Origin: Zygnema cylindricum
Lineage: Eukaryota; Streptophyta; Zygnematophyceae; Zygnematales; Zygnemataceae
Assembly: GCA_037447655.1 (NCBI GenBank)
Contig: JBBHKE010002910.1
Location: 64,001 to 123,717, forward strand
Direction of reading: 5' to 3'
DNA: 59,717 nucleotides
In this document: one piece after another, positions 33,481 to 42,948 of the stretch
How positions within the stretch are numbered: the first letter of the stretch is position 1
How the letters are laid out: each line of letters begins with the position of its first letter
The notes under the pieces: model-generated
Told to the model about the DNA's origin: nothing
The model's database searches: none
The model's input: the letters and a program-made list of their open reading frames with translations, nothing else
Translations under genes and position numbers: made by a program

Positions 33481-33589
33481 GAAGATATTGCATTATACTT
33501 AGCTGAGCAGGAAGCCCAGGAGGTGGGAAACTGAAAGGAATAGTTGAATCCTCAGTTGAGTTGATCAAATCGAGAGGTTAAGAAGTTAA

Positions 33590-34064
33590 CTTTGGAGGGC
33601 AAGCTAATGAATGGTAAGGCTAGGATAGCTGAATTTATTATGATGCTAACTACGCTCCATAGTTTGAAAAATCCTTCTGATTGAAACTCTTAACAACATA
33701 CCTATGTTAGGACATTTAAGTAACGATGACACTAGACACAGTTTGATCAGATTTGAGTCTTTAGTGGAAGGAAAAACCATTGAGAGTTATGGTAGATTCA
33801 ATTGCTACACAAAATTATATTTCACATAAGTTTGTTGAGGAAAATAAAATTCCTACAGTCATAAAGGGAAAAAATTTTACATGTTCAAGTAGCAAATGGT
33901 AATAAGTTTATATTAGATTTACAAACTGACACAATAAAAGTTGATATCCAGGGTTATAAAATGAAAGTTGTGTGTGAAATAATGAATTTGGGTAGTGAGG
34001 AGCTAATACTGGGAAAGCTTGGTTAACTGAACATAACCGACAAATTAATTGGGAAACTAACACC
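33590..34064 (+). pseudogene. Gypsy 2 protease, broken
   Basis: Homologous to 18206-18850 but with frameshifts near 33685, 33773, 33875 and 34017. The active-site stretch reads V-M-V-D-S-I-A-T (about 33790), replacing the Gly of D-S-G, which would inactivate it. Confidence 0.8.
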
Positions 34065-34980
34065 TTGAGAGTGAAGTTTGAAAACGGTTGGAAGGTTTTA
34101 CAAGCATTACCTTCGAAGAAGTTGCATAGGAATCATATAAATAACATAATCAAGTTGGGAGTCGAAGGTTTCATTTTCGCTAAACAATTTAAAAAGCATT
34201 TAAAAGATAAAACAAATTATGCTTTCTTGTTATTAGTAATTGAGGTAGTTATTGATGAAACGGGGGGAGAAAACACTAACATTGATGTCATTCCTAAATC
34301 AGACACCACTAAAACTCTTGAAAAACAAAAATCTGATTTTGTAACTGACATTAATACATCTGATGCTGCTGTTAAATATTTGATTTTTGAATTTATAGAT
34401 GTTTTCCAAAGTGACTTACCCCCAAGGAGGCCACCTTCCCGAGACGTGGAACATGTTATTAACCTTGAACCTGGATGTAATCCTCATGTCACAGGAATTT
34501 ATAAGCATAGCTTCTTTGACCAGGAGGATTAAAGAAACAGATCAAGGAGCTTTTGGAGAAGGGACATATTTAGCCCAGCAAATCACCGTACGGAGCACCT
34601 ATTCTTTTCGGTAAAAAAAAAAGGACGGAACGTTGAGGATGTGTGTCGACTATCGTAGCCTGAACACGATTACGGTGAAGGACAAGTATCTGTTACCTTT
34701 AATTTTTTATTTGATAGATCGTTTGAAAGGTGCTAAATTATTTTATTTGATTGATCTGCGTAGTGGCTTTAATCAGGTGCCAATAAGAACTGAAGATGTT
34801 GATAAATCTGTTTTTAGAATTAGAGTCGGTCATTTTGAATGGATAGTGATGCCATTTGGTTTGACGAATGCACCACCTACTTATCAAAGATTAATGAACC
34901 AAATATTTTCAGATTGTATATATGAGTTTGTTTAGGTAATTATAGATGATATTTTAATTTAGAGCGAATCTAAAGAACAA
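34065..34980 (+). pseudogene. Gypsy 2 linker and reverse transcriptase, N-terminal half
   Basis: A 155-residue linker frame (34065-34532) leads into D-V-E-H-V-I-N-L. A frameshift follows at about 34530, then a frame from 34633 has M-C-V-D-Y-R-S-L-N, Y-L-I-D-L-R-S-G-F-N-Q-V, F-R-I-R-V-G-H-F-E-W and M-P-F-G-L-T-N-A-P-P. Just past a TAG at 34933 comes I-I-D-D-I-L-I, the catalytic Asp pair. Dead by stops, otherwise conserved. Confidence 0.87.
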
Positions 34981-35001
34981 CATGTAATTCATCTAAGGAA
35001 A

Positions 35002-35960
35002 GTGTTGGAAAGGTTAAGGAAAGAAAAGTTATATGGAAAATTGTCAAAATCCAGCTTTCTTAAAAGTGAACAATTATTTTTGGGACATATAGTTAGCGGG
35101 GAATGTGTTAAAACTAATCCATCAAAAATTATTGCAATACAAAATTGGAAGCAACCCACTAATGTCACAAAGTTAGAACATTTTTGGGATTGGCCACTTA
35201 TTACAAGAAATTTATTAGGAACTTCAGTATGATCGCCGCACCATTGACGGATTTACTTCGGGAGAAGGAGACGTTTGTGTGGGGAGCCGATCAAGAGAGA
35301 GCTTTCGAGGAACTAAAAGGGAAGTTGACCTCTACCCCTACACTGGTGTATCCTTATCCTGTTGGGGAATTTCAAATTTTGATCACTACTGATGCATCTG
35401 ATATAGGTCTAGATGCAGTCATAAGTCAAAAAGTCGGCAAATTTTTTCATCCTATTGCTTTTAAGTCCAGGAAATTTAATGATGCAGAAAAGAACTATCC
35501 AGCACATGAAAAAGAATTACTTGCAATTGTTCATGCATTGGTGAAATGGCGTTGTTATTTGCAAAATAAAGAATTTACAGTTCACTGTGATAATAAGGCA
35601 CTCTCCTATCTACAAAGATTAAGTGATGCACATATTATGACCTGCAGACAGGTTAGGTGGATGCAGAAACTAGCATATTTCAAATTTAATGTCAAACATA
35701 TTCATGGAAAGACAAATGTAGTCGCAAATCCTTTAAGTAGATGTTTTGAAATAAATGTTATGGTTCAGGATGAATTGTTTTTAGATATTGTTAGAAATGG
35801 TTATGATAAAGATCCTTATTTTGTTATGATTTGCAAGAATATTTCGAGAGGGAATTGTGACCCATTGAATGAGAGGCATGTCAAAATATTTAGAATAGAA
35901 GATGGTTTACTTTATTTGCGAACAGGGGATAGATTATGCATTTCGAAATGGGAGACTTAA
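35002..35960 (+). pseudogene. Gypsy 2 RT C-terminal half and RNase H
   Basis: After a frame change near 35180, a 258-residue frame covers the thumb (L-A-T-Y-Y-K-K-F-I-R-N-F) and RNase H: T-T-D-A-S-D (Asp), H-E-K-E-L-L-A-I-V (Glu), C-D-N-K-A-L (Asp), V-K-H-I-H-G-K-T-N. The catalytic set is complete, unlike gypsy 1. It ends at the start of the integrase zinc domain. Confidence 0.88.
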
Positions 35961-36720
35961 GAAAACAATTTTTACAAGAAGCCCATGAGCATTTAGGACA
36001 TCTTGGTAGAGATAAAACTCTTAGGCGGTTGCAAAGTAGATTGTTTTGGCTTGGGATGGCAAAAGAGGTGTCGAAACATGTGGAAAGTTCTGTCTTTTGC
36101 CAATAGAGAAAACATAGTAACCAGAAAAACCTAGAGGTCTCTTAAAACCTTTAGATATCCTCGAAAGACCATAGGAATATGTCAGTATGGATTTTATTGT
36201 CAGATTGCCAGCAACATCTAAAAGAAATGACAGTATCATGGTCGTAGTCGATAGGTTCAGTAATATGGCAATATTTATCCCTTGCAAAACTACTCATTTA
36301 ATGGTAGATATTGCAAAGTAATATTTTGAAAACGCGATTAGATATCATGGAGTCCCTCTGTCTATAGTCAATGATGGGGATTTTAAATTTACGTCTGCAT
36401 TTTGGAAAGAATTGCTCCAAAATTTAGGCACAGAATTAAAAATGAGTACGTCTTATCATGCTCAGACAGATGGACAGACATAAAAGATGAAGCGTACACT
36501 GGAGGAAATGCTTAAGACTGTTTGCAGTAAAGTTCAGAACACAAATGGAATTTACATACAATACATGTAAACATACTAGTACAGGATTCTCACCATTTGA
36601 AGTTGCATACGAGTACCAACCTAGAAAAGCATTAGACTTAATAACAAGGGTCATTCAAGATAATATAAGTTTTTGAACAGAGTTTTGGGAATACATTCAA
36701 ACAGTTTAGAAAATAGTCTG
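35961..36720 (+). pseudogene. Gypsy 2 integrase core, badly broken
   Basis: Homologous to 20562-21182 but with many stops and frameshifts; pieces such as H-L-G-H-L-G-R-D-K-T (about 35988) and D-F-I-V-R-L-P-A-T (about 36190) remain. The Glu region reads Q-T-D-G-Q-T followed by a stop at about 36481. Confidence 0.8.
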
Positions 36721-36730
36721 GGATACATTA

Positions 36731-37225
36731 GTGGAGGCACAATGGAGGCAAGAATTAAATGCTAATCACAAACGAGGTGATTCGGTGGTAAACACAGGTG
36801 ACAAGGTTTGGCTTTCTACAACTCATTACAAGTGCAAGATCGAGGGACAATCGGATCCTACGGGAAAATTTGCTCCTAAGTACATTGGACCATTTACTGT
36901 AATCGAGATGATATCGTCAGTTGTTGCCAAATTGGACTTTCCGCCTTCAACAAAAATTCATCCAGTAATACACATTAGTCAGTTGAAACCAACAAATCTT
37001 CGACCAATTGAAGGAGCATTGGAATTGGATCCTTCGATAATTAGAGAACCTGAGGTACGCAGATGGGTAATAAATTGGGTTGGTCAATGGTTCAAGGTCG
37101 ACAATCCTATATTTTGGCAAGTACATTATCTAGGAAGGCCAGAAGATGAACTGACTTTAAAAGATAAAAATTCTGAGTTTTTACAAAGGTATTGGGGGGA
37201 TAATAATATAGAAGTCTCACCTTGA
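36731..37225 (+). pseudogene. Gypsy 2 integrase C-terminus
   Basis: A 164-residue intact frame: W-L-S-T-T-H-Y-K-C, Y-I-G-P-F-T-V-I-E-M (GPY/F), H-P-V-I-H-I-S-Q-L-K-P, then a tail with R-R-W-V-I-N-W-V-G-Q and F-W-Q-V-H-Y-L-G-R-P-E-D-E-L-T-L that may be a degenerate chromodomain. It ends just before a purine-rich stretch (AAAGAAGGGAATGA) and the 3' LTR. Confidence 0.8.
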
Positions 37226-37275
37226 GGGTGAAATGTGTTTTAACTGAGGTCAGGTAAAAATAAAGAAGGGAATGA

Positions 37276-37595
37276 TGTAACATAAATAGCGGATCGAACT
37301 TGGTCGTAAATAGGTGTTTAAGAGTTACAAATATAAAGTTATTAATTTGGTAGACGTACGCAAAAGAATCACGAGATTTGGAGTCCTATTTCAAAAGATA
37401 TAGTGATAGGTGTATTTAGGTTATAGCGCGAGGTCAAAATAACAGGTGGGTATCATTGAAACGGGTTAAGGGTCAAATAGTACCGAAATTTCGCATGTGC
37501 GTTTCATAAAGTTCTAATGAAACGTTTAGTATGCATGTTGGTTCGTTTCGTACAAATTTTAGTACGAAATGTCACTTTTCACTTAATGAAATTTC
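37276..37595 (+). mobile_element. Gypsy 2 3' LTR, first part
   Basis: Starts TGTAACAT and runs to the hAT insertion; the last eight bases GAAATTTC (37588-37595) are the hAT target duplication, repeated at 41829-41836, where the LTR resumes. Confidence 0.88.
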
Positions 37596-38059
37596 TAGTG
37601 TTGGGTATCGTGTAATTTCATATCGCGATAATTTCGATATTCGATATATCGAATATCAATCGGTCAAAGTCTTCGATATATCGTACCGAGACCAACATAA
37701 AATATCGCGATAATTATCGCGATATGTAATACTTTTTAATTTTTTTATTTGTATAATATGTTATTTTACCGAAAAGTTAAATTTCTGTGCATCGTGAGAC
37801 GCCACGTACGACGTGAATTCTACACCGTAACTTCACGTTAAACGCTGCAAAATGGAACCGCAAAAAAAAAATCTAATTTCGTACTGTATAGAATTCATTT
37901 CTTAGTACGGACGGAAATTGACGTACGAAATAACTAGTACGGACAGAACTTGACGTACGAAAAAAACATTGTAAATTTGTCAAAAGATTGAACTGACGAA
38001 AAAAAATTACCTCTCTCTCTCTCTCTCTTCATTTCAGCCAAGAACTTTTAGCTTTCTTT

Positions 38060-38428
38060 ATGGATTCCCAAAGGATAAGAGGTAGCATGGAAGGTTTAGA
38101 GGATGATGACACCCAGCTACTTCCAGATATGGAAACTATACACATGGAAAACTCATTAGAAATTGCAAATCAGTTTAGGGATGCGAGAAAGGTCGTTCCC
38201 AAAGGGGTAAATTCTAAATTTTGGCATCACTTTAAAGTCTTACATAGTGGGAAGCATTCTGACAAGGCTTTCTGCAATCATTGTGATATGCCTATTGCAA
38301 GAGGGAAGTCGATGAGTCCTACAAACTTGCTCTCTCACTTAAGGGTTCATCACAGAAAGTTATTTACAGGGGATAAATTGAAAGAAATAGAAGAAAAGTC
38401 GGGAGCTTTGGAGGATTTCGTACAATGA
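38060..38428 (+). pseudogene. hAT transposase, BED zinc-finger segment
   Basis: 122 residues. The BED finger spans F-W-H-H-F (54-58) to the zinc ligands C72, C75, H93 and H97/H98, and binds the subterminal repeats in known hAT proteins. It ends with TGA at 38426; in-frame homologous sequence continues (F-K-D-R-L-I-R-W-I-V) with further stops at about 38517 and 38722, so single substitutions broke one long protein. Confidence 0.88.
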
Positions 38429-38521
38429 GGAGAAACCACATCATTTAAAGATAGGCTTATACGGTGGATCGTGTTGGACTACCAGCCACTAAGTATCGTG
38501 GAGAGCCCAGAATTTTGAGAA

Positions 38522-39505
38522 ATGATGAAGGGCTTGGCGCCAAAGGTTGTGATTCCAGATCGACGTGGACTAATTTCGAGAATGGAGGAAATCAAGATGA
38601 AGGTCCGCCTAAGTTTAGGGAAGCTGGTGGAAGGTGAAACCCTAAGCATTACTATGGACACATGGACATGGTTGTCCAATGAATCCTTTTGTTCCATGAC
38701 AGCGCACTTCATCAACTGTGATTAGGATCTTCAAAATGTTTGTTTAGGATGCTCTCCTTTTCTTCGTATCTATACCGTAGAAGCGATTGGTGAAAAGTGT
38801 AAGGAAATGTTAGAAGGATTTGACATTTCCGAAAAATCAGTGGCGGTTTGTGTAACCGATACAGCAGCTTCTATGAAAAAAACGGGAAAATCCATGTCTT
38901 GTGATAGGCATGGGTGCATGGATTATTTATTAGAGCTTGTCACAAGAAAGTTCTTTAATGGTCCTAGTGTTGCATCACACTTGAAAAGTGCACGCAACCT
39001 TGTGGGATTATTTAGAAGCTCATCAAGAGCAACTAATATTCTAAAAAATGTTGCGAGTGAAATAAAGTGGAAAGTTCTAATTCCGGATGTAGCTTCGAGG
39101 CGGTGGTCAACATACTCTACGCTCACTTCAATATTGTATTTGAAAAATCCGTTACAAGCAATCATGACAACAATTGTGCCCCCAAATGCGAGGTTGAGTG
39201 AAGAGGCGTGGATGATAATTGAGAGAGGTGCGATTCTTTTAAAACCTTTCATGGTTGCCCAACGCGTGTTGGAAGGGGAAAGTTATGTAACTTTGAGTTG
39301 GGTGCCGGTAATTGTCCACTCACTACTTAAAGGACTAAAAAAAGTAGTGGATGACACTTCAAATGGAGGATGTGGTGATTTGGCAATTAATGCAATTGCG
39401 GAGACGATCGTAACCGATTTTGAGGGTCGATTTGGAACGTGTGAGTTAACAAATATTCACATCCTCCATCATCACAAATCATTGAGAGAGGTGCGATTCT
39501 TTTAA
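38522..39505 (+). pseudogene. hAT transposase, RNase H-like catalytic core
   Basis: Two frames (38522-38725 and 38807-39505). The first has S-I-T-M-D-T-W-T, the first catalytic Asp of the hAT DDE/RNase H fold. The second has V-C-V-T-D-T-A-A-S-M, the second Asp, followed by the insertion-domain region and S-R-R-W-S-T-Y near 39100. The frame ends in the spacer between the two tandem copies described at 39218-39715. Confidence 0.88.
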
Positions 39506-39715
39506 AACCTTTCATGGTTGCCCAACGCGTGTTGTAAGGGGAAAGTTATGTAACTTTGAGTTGAGTGCCGGTAATTGTCCACTCACTACTTAAAGGACCA
39601 AAAAAAGTAGTGGATGACACTTCAAATTGAGGATGTGATGATTTAGCAATTAATGCAATTGCGGAGACGATGGTAACCGATTTTGAGGGTCGATTTGAAA
39701 CGTGTGAGTTAACAA
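39218..39715 (+). repeat. Tandem duplication inside the transposase
   Basis: 39218-39452 and 39481-39715 are two 235-bp copies of one coding segment, 263 bp apart, with a 28-bp spacer. The first copy is open; the second has several G-to-A changes creating TAG/TGA. Removing one copy would restore the colinear order of the family. Confidence 0.92.
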
Positions 39716-40542
39716 CCCTCCCGATGAAGATGTTTATTGCTTGTGCACTAGATCCTAGGACGAAAAACCTAGTATTTTTAACACCATTGGAGGTAGATAA
39801 AGTATGGCAAGAAATTGTCAACATGATGTTAGGAAAGTTTGACATGGATGCGGATTTGTTTGGACATTCGGAGGGTGATAGTGATAGGTTGATGATGGAA
39901 ATTGGAAACAATTCAAATGAGAAAGGTGTGAATGAAGTTGAAGATGATGATGAGGATAACATTTTCATAGCATTACAAAGAGAGCATCCCATTTCTTTGG
40001 TAATGGAAACCGTTCAAAAACCTTCGGCCTCGGAACTCACACGAGATGAGTTTAAGGATCATTTGCTCTACGAAGTTCAACTTTACAAGGGAAGAAGTGT
40101 TTTAGAACAATCACAACACAAACGGGCAAACCCATTGAAGTGGTGGGCCGAAAAGAAAAAATTGTTTCCGACATTGAGCTCTTTGGCTCGAATCATTTTA
40201 GCTATACCGGCCACTTCGGCTCCTTCCGAGCGAACTTTTTCCATGGCCGGTCAAATTAGCACGATTAAGCGAAAACGGTTGACTCCAGAATCGGTGGAAA
40301 GACTTGTTTTTTTGAAAGGATCATGGCAAGCAACGGAATCCCTCATTAATATTCGTGACGACAAAGGAAAGGAGATTGAAAAAAAAATATACATTGACGA
40401 CAACGATAACAATAAGGTTGTTTCCAAGAAACGTCCAAGGAAACGGGAAAGGAAATTGGAGATTGGTGGAATACTTTACCCAACAAAAAATAATTTTACA
40501 AAATTATGTTTTTTATGGAAGATTTGTAGGGTGCACGGTTGA
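39670..40542 (+). pseudogene. hAT transposase, C-terminal dimerisation domain
   Basis: 290 residues with the Dimer_Tnp_hAT signature: N-P-L-K-W-W (about 156-161), then L-A-R-I-I-L-A-I-P-A-T-S-A-P-S-E-R-T-F-S and the G-Q-I-S-T-I-K-R-K-R-L motif. The third acidic catalytic residue is expected upstream of it. Oligomerisation through this domain is known for Ac/Hermes. It ends with a basic K-K-R-P-R-K-R-E-R-K stretch that could be a nuclear localisation signal. Confidence 0.92.
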
Positions 40543-41134
40543 GAGAATTTGAATTTCAGTTTTTTGGTCGTAGAAACATTGTGTAATTTAGATTTGGATT
40601 TCAGGTATTGGGAAATTGGGAAAGCAGAAAAATTGGGATTTTGGGATTATAGGATAATCACATGTTTGCATTTGGGAGAGGTGGAATCGTTGATGGAAAA
40701 TTATATATTTGAGGAAATCGATGTTGAAAATTTATGTTGCTAGTGTAAGAATTAATGGAAATCTCGGATTTGTATTTTGGATTTTGAGAAATTGGGAAAA
40801 TGGAAAATTCGGGATTTTGGGATTATATAATAATCACATGTTTGAATGTGGGAGATGTCAAATTAAGCTCATGATTTGGACATGCTGGATTTTGAAATCT
40901 TTGCGAGTTTGATTTTTTTTCATTTAGGGAATTTTAATTGAATATTGGGAAAATAAATAATTAATATTAATGTGGAAATATGGGTTACTTGTGGCCACAT
41001 ATTGATTTATGTTATATATTTGGAATTGGTATTGGAATTATATTGCATTTTTTGAATAGTAAAAAATGTGAATTTTTAATATTATTGATGTTATAATTAA
41101 AGGTGTAATTTCAGAAATGTGGAATAGTAGTAGG
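40543..41134 (+). other. hAT 3' AT-rich region with GGGAA/TTGGGATTTTGGG repeats
   Basis: No gene. GGAAATTGGGAAA- and GGGATTTTGGGATTAT-type segments recur at about 40610-40660 and 40790-40830. Probably the 3' untranslated part of the transposase unit. Confidence 0.6.
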
Positions 41135-41650
41135 TAATACTACCAGCTGCAGTACCACTAGTACTAACAGCAGCTAGTACCACCAGCAACAGCACTACTA
41201 CTAACTGCACCTGCTATTACTAGTACCACCAGCAACAGCACTACTACTAACTGCACCTGCTATTACTGCAGCTAGTACTACCGGCTACCAGCTGCAACAC
41301 TATTACTAGCAGCAGCCTTAGCACTACCAACTGTAGCACTAGTACTAACAACAACTGCTAGTACTACGCTGCAGCACTAGTGCTCGCTGCAGCTGCTAGT
41401 ACTACTGACTACAACACTAGTACTAGCTGCCGCCTTAGTACTACCAACTGCAACACTAGTACTAACAGCAACTGCTAGTACTACCAGCTGCAGCACTAGT
41501 ACTAGCTGCTAGTACTACCAGCTGCAGCACTAGTACAAGCTGCAGCTGCTAGTACTAGCTGCAGCTGGTAGTACTACCAGCTGCAACACTAGTACTAACA
41601 GCAGCTATTACTACTACGGGCTGCAGAAGCAGTAGTCTTGGCAGCAGACC
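41135..41650 (+). repeat. CAGCTGCTAGTACTAC minisatellite inside the hAT
   Basis: Irregular tandem array of AGCAGCTGCTAGTACTACCA-like units in threefold steps (CTG/CAG, TAG/CTA). Its codons include many TAG, so it is not coding. Palindromes such as CAGCTG and ACTAGT are frequent. Not seen in the non-autonomous copy at 44688-45498. Confidence 0.9.
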
Positions 41651-42303
41651 AAAAAAAAAATAACCTAGAAAATCATTCGATATATCGCGATATATTATAT
41701 CGGTGATATATCGGCTAAATATCGCGATATTTTAATAATCGATATATCGATGCGATATATCGATTATCGGGTACCTAAAATTCGGTATATATCGAATATC
41801 GGCAAGTGGTCCTCGATACCCAACACTAGAAATTTCGCAGGTAGTTTCGCGTACGAAATTTGTGACGCTATATCGTGCGAGGTCGCGTTTTGTTTGGCAC
41901 GCACTTTTTCACTTAAATGTTACGTAGTTGAACGTAGCGTTTGATTGGTTAGCAAATGCTACCTAGCTAGTAAGAGATTTCGCACGTTTTGCATTGGTCT
42001 GTTTGAGTCCTTGCTCATCAATGATTGGCCCAGGTAAAACTTGTTCAACGGAGCGTTGACTCTGGCCTGGGCGATGATGGATAAATAGTGAAGTATAAGT
42101 GGAGATTAGACATCTTTTCCTTTTGAGAAAAGTTTGTGGAAATTTAGACTGATCTTGGTCTTGAGCGATTAAAACCAAATTGGAGCAATGTCATTTTTGC
42201 ATTGAAGTCTCTTACTAACTAAGTAGTGTTTTAGTAGTTAAGAGATATAATTATTTTAGAGTGGAGGGTAGAGGAAAACACTTTAAAAGAAGGGTTGAGC
42301 CAT

Positions 42304-42525
42304 TGTTAAGATTCTTAGAATCGGGGGATAGAATGGATGATCCCAATAAAGGGATTGATGAGGCGGCCGAGATTTAAACGTGGGACCTTTCACTTTTGCT
42401 GTGAATGTACTAACCACTGTACCACCAGCTCAAATGTTATACTGGTGGGTCCAATTATATATAGGTTTTAGTGTTGTTTATACCACTATTTCGGATATCG
42501 ATCGCACGTTTCAGGTACGTCAACA
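42304..42525 (-). mobile_element. Solo LTR of the TRIM element, 222 bp
   Basis: On the minus strand it starts TGTTGACG and ends CTTAACA. Flanked by GCCAT (42299-42303) and GCCAC (42526-42530), a 5-bp target duplication with one change; the other gypsy LTRs show the intact target GAGCCACGAGG (9641 and 30609 area). Same family as the LTRs at 47346-47568 and 47635-47970. A tRNA-like module lies at 42360-42431. Confidence 0.88.
42360..42431 (-). ncRNA. tRNA-like cloverleaf within the solo TRIM LTR
   Basis: Reading the minus strand, 72 nt fold as a tRNA: acceptor GAGCTGG / CCGCCTC (mostly paired), D-arm GTAC-AGTGGTTA-GTAC, anticodon stem TTCAC / GTGAA with loop AGCAAAA, variable AGGTC, T-arm CCACG / CTCGG around TTTAAAT. 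The A-box matches TGGTACAGTGG; the B-box region is GTTTAAATC, one base off. Position 33 is G rather than U, so a decoding tRNA is unlikely. Probably a pol III promoter/structural module of the LTR. Confidence 0.75.
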
Positions 42526-42697
42526 GCCACGAGGGCAAGAGACCAAGCGAATGTTATGTGGACATAAGCTTCTTCTAATTTAAAGTTTATCTTTATGAGA
42601 GGGTTTTTCAATGTGGATGTGTATTTTCCAATGTGTGGAATATGTGGTTGATTTGGTTGTAGTAATAGGATTTTTCTGAGAGGTAAGACATCCTATT

Positions 42698-42948
42698 GGA
42701 GCTAGTTTCCTCCCTAAGGAGACTAGCTAGACACTAGATAGAATGACATTTTTCTTCGAAAACACATAATCGGACGGTCGACATTGTCGCCCAAAAGTTT
42801 GGAGAATCTTGACGCCGACTGTAATCATGTTTAAAAAAACAAAAAAAACTGTACGGCCATGTATGAAAATGAGCTAGCCTTGTACGAAAATGCACTTTTT
42901 CCAATAATGAACCTCACATTTCACCTGATGGAGGTTCACCCTTAAACG
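42698..42948. mobile_element. Terminal fragment of a GGGTGAA-TIR element
   Basis: Matches 46705-46961 (GGAGACTAG, TTGCCCAAAAGTTTGGAGAA with small changes, GTACGGCCATGTA, TGATGGAGGTTCACCC). The other end is missing. Confidence 0.7.

Larger units (their letters stand above)
37596..41828 (+). mobile_element. hAT (Ac-like) DNA transposon, 4233 bp
   Basis: Terminal inverted repeats TAGTGTTGGGTATCG and CGATACCCAACACTA, with the perfect 8-bp target duplication GAAATTTC on both sides. Other LTR copies in the window show the empty target. The subterminal regions are packed with CGATAT/ATCGCGAT motifs, as hAT transposases need. The transposase (38060-40542) is interrupted by stops and a tandem duplication. 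Confidence 0.95.
29851..42697 (+). mobile_element. Ty3/gypsy element 2, degenerate, heavily nested
   Basis: 5' LTR 29851-30777; MITE cluster 30778-33008 in place of leader and first gag half; coding remnants 33009-37225; 3' LTR from 37276, interrupted by the hAT element (37596-41828) and a solo TRIM LTR (42304-42525), ending near 42697. Same family as gypsy 1 by LTR and coding sequence. Confidence 0.88.
41829..42697 (+). mobile_element. Gypsy 2 3' LTR, second part, split by a solo TRIM LTR
   Basis: Resumes at GAAATTTCGCAGG and follows the other LTR copies to about 42697 (TCCTATT), with the TRIM solo LTR at 42304-42525 in the middle of GGTTGAGCCACGAGG. The canonical ending ATTACA is missing. 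Confidence 0.85.

Noticed and set aside
37100-37200. A firm chromodomain call for the gypsy integrase tail
   Set aside because: Aromatic and acidic residues are in suitable places but the match is weak by eye. Kept only as a possibility in the feature text.
42360-42431. A working tRNA gene
   Set aside because: The position before the anticodon is G instead of U, the loops differ among the three copies, and every copy sits at the same place within an LTR. Better read as an LTR module.
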